A DNA stretch of 5,824 nucleotides, taken from NCBI GenBank assembly GCA_018816925.1, contig JAHIUP010000025.1, positions 1-5,824 on the forward strand, in the 5' to 3' direction. The notes beneath the pieces were generated by a model. That model was not told the DNA's origin. It did not search any database and worked only from the letters and a program-made list of their open reading frames with translations. This document shows positions 5,218-5,824 of the stretch, piece after piece. This DNA comes from Patescibacteria group bacterium. Lineage in GTDB: Bacteria > Patescibacteriota > Minisyncoccia > Minisyncoccales > UBA10102. Each line of letters opens with the position of its first letter. The stretch's first letter is position 1. The position numbers and the translations under genes are program-made.

Positions 5218-5824
5218 ATGGGGGCGACACGGCAGGAAATTCGGTGGTTGTTGCAAGATAAGTACGGGGGAAAGAAACCCCCGGAGTTTTTTGCCGACCT
5301 CAAACGGCTCGAGCGCGGAGAGCCAGTGGACTACCTCATTGGGTTTGTCCCTTTTCTTGACTGCAGGATTGATCTTTCCCTGCGCCCCCTCATTCCAAGG
5401 GCGGAGACGGAATACTGGACCGAGAAGGCAATACAAGATATGCTCAAGGACGCTCGGAGTACCGCTCTCGGGAACCGACCCTCAAAATCCCAGCGAGATT
5501 TTGGGGTCTGCGCGCTCGGCGATTTTCCGCCTTCGGCGGACCATGCAAAATCGCCTGCGCGAGCTTCCCGAAGAGCAGTACCTCCTCGGTCCATACGAAC
5601 TACAAATTATAAACTTCCACACTTAAATATAAGTCGTGGGGGCAAGATACAAGTACTGGATATGTTCGCGGGCTCGGGGTGCGTGGGAATTGCGGTGCTC
5701 GCGCGCGTGCCTTCGGCCCACGTGGATTTTGCGGAGAAGGGGAAGAATGAACTCCGCCAGATTCGTAGGAACCTGAAGGAAAACAACATTGCTCCAGGCC
5801 GTTTTCGGGTTCTCTCCTCCAATA
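5218..5824 (+). CDS. prmC: PrmC/HemK release-factor glutamine methyltransferase, 3' end cut, with element insertion
   Basis: Methylates the GGQ glutamine of peptide-chain release factors using SAM. The frame is open for 202 codons from ATG 5218 to the window edge, with GAAGG (5209-5213) as a weak RBS. Residues 30-72 carry the PrmC signature: RLERGEPVDYLIGF, then LRPLIPRAETEYW (PRAETE at 60-65). The SAM-binding motif VLDMFAGSGCVGIAVL is at 146-161, followed by VDFAEK. The catalytic NPPY lies beyond the window. Only about 30 residues precede GEPVDY, so most of the usual N-terminal helical domain is missing, as seems common in CPR homologues. Between ETE and motif I there are about 80 residues instead of about 25; the excess matches a 113-bp mobile element (5464-5576) translated in frame. 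The inserted peptide is rich in Ser, Arg, Pro and Ala. Function may persist if the loop tolerates it. Confidence 0.82.
   Translation, partial: MGATRQEIRWLLQDKYGGKKPPEFFADLKRLERGEPVDYLIGFVPFLDCRIDLSLRPLIPRAETEYWTEKAIQDMLKDARSTALGNRPSKSQRDFGVCALGDFPPSADHAKSPARASRRAVPPRSIRTTNYKLPHLNISRGGKIQVLDMFAGSGCVGIAVLARVPSAHVDFAEKGKNELRQIRRNLKENNIAPGRFRVLSSN
5458..5463 (+). repeat. Left target-site duplication AGTACC
   Basis: This hexamer directly abuts the left terminal repeat of the inserted element and is repeated exactly beyond the right end. A chance exact match at both predetermined positions is about 1 in 4096. Confidence 0.75.
5480..5506. repeat. Internal stem-loop 1 of the element
   Basis: CCTCAAAATC (5480-5489) pairs with GATTTTGGGG (5497-5506) over 10 positions (one T-G wobble in RNA) around a 7-nt loop. 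It lies 5 nt inside the left terminal repeat. Confidence 0.75.
5514..5564. repeat. Internal compound stem-loop 2 of the element
   Basis: GGCGATTTT (5518-5526) pairs with AAAATCGCC (5547-5555). Stacked directly inside is CCGCC-TTC-GGCGG (5527-5539), with seven unpaired bases at 5540-5546. GCTC (5514-5517) can pair with GAGC (5561-5564) across a 5-nt bulge, bringing the stem flush with the right terminal repeat. The hexamer AAAATC/GATTTT is shared with stem-loop 1, giving four copies and possible alternative folds. Confidence 0.75.
5577..5582 (+). repeat. Right target-site duplication AGTACC
   Basis: Second copy of the 6-bp duplication, directly abutting the right terminal repeat. The following bases TCCTCGG partly resemble CTCTCGG inside the left terminal repeat, which may be coincidental. 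Confidence 0.75.

Larger units (their letters stand above)
5464..5576. mobile_element. MITE-like palindromic element inserted in prmC
   Basis: The ends form a terminal inverted repeat: GCTCTCGGGAA (5464-5474) pairs with TTCCCGAAGAGC (5565-5576) over 11 bases with one bulged base. Directly outside both ends lies the same hexamer AGTACC (5458-5463 and 5577-5582), the signature of a target-site duplication. The 113-bp interior holds two stem-loops and no transposase, so it would need to be mobilised in trans. It lies exactly where PrmC has excess, non-conserved sequence and has no stop in the prmC frame. It resembles MITEs or Rickettsia-type palindromic elements in concept; no named family is recognised. 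Orientation is undefined. Confidence 0.78.

Noticed and set aside
5291..5626. 111-codon + strand open frame overlapping prmC
   Set aside because: It lies in a different frame from the clear PrmC signature, has no family resemblance, and crosses the inserted element; it is a shadow of prmC.
1..5824. Recoded TGA (glycine in Gracilibacteria/SR1)
   Set aside because: TGA ends atpZ, uppP and ybaB at family-typical lengths, so it is a stop here.
1..5824. tRNA genes, rRNA or CRISPR arrays
   Set aside because: Intergenic spaces are at most about 76 bp and none shows a cloverleaf, rRNA-like block or regularly spaced repeats.

Overview
The window looks like a bacterial chromosome segment, most plausibly from a small-genome Patescibacteria/CPR (Parcubacteria-like) organism. 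This is an inference from gene style: a PrmC with almost no N-terminal helical domain, an ATP-dependent (archaeal-type) DNA ligase, a UppP of the 'EWLPVSSE' type, tight overlapping genes, and start codons that mostly lack Shine-Dalgarno sites. TGA is used as an ordinary stop (atpZ, uppP, ybaB), so the Gracilibacteria/SR1 recoding does not apply. No tRNA, rRNA or CRISPR array was seen.

Layout. Bases 1-783 hold the C-terminal part of an ATP-dependent DNA ligase that is cut by the window edge. Next come three small rightward genes: a stand-alone ATP-cone protein (844-1122), a 54-residue zinc-ribbon protein with a clear promoter and strong RBS (1199-1363), and an isolated AtpZ-like two-helix membrane protein (1386-1613). 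A 10-bp GC-rich hairpin spans the last junction, with a stop codon and an RBS in its loop. Bases 1614-3585 form a leftward two-gene operon: a beta-CASP metallo-beta-lactamase-fold nuclease, then a SLOG/LOG-like Rossmann protein. From 3586 a 41-bp divergent promoter region drives that operon leftward and a compact operon rightward: uppP, a NUDIX hydrolase, ybaB and prmC. Their starts and stops overlap or lie within a few bases. prmC runs off the right edge.

Main discovery. The prmC reading frame is open from 5218 to the window end but carries about 40 extra residues between its substrate-binding N-terminal part and its SAM-binding motif. The extra DNA is a 113-bp palindromic element (5464-5576). 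It has 11/12-bp terminal inverted repeats, is flanked exactly by a 6-bp direct repeat (AGTACC, a target-site duplication), and is filled by two internal stem-loops. It looks like a MITE or palindromic repeat that inserted into a conserved gene and is now translated, comparable in concept to Rickettsia palindromic elements.

How the genes fit together. The rightward operon mixes cell-envelope lipid recycling (UppP), nucleotide clean-up (NUDIX), nucleoid organisation (YbaB) and release-factor methylation (PrmC), a general housekeeping set. The leftward pair couples a putative RNA nuclease to a putative nucleotide-binding or nucleotide-cleaving protein. The ATP-cone and zinc-ribbon neighbours resemble the two halves of NrdR, but on separate polypeptides. 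That link is speculative.
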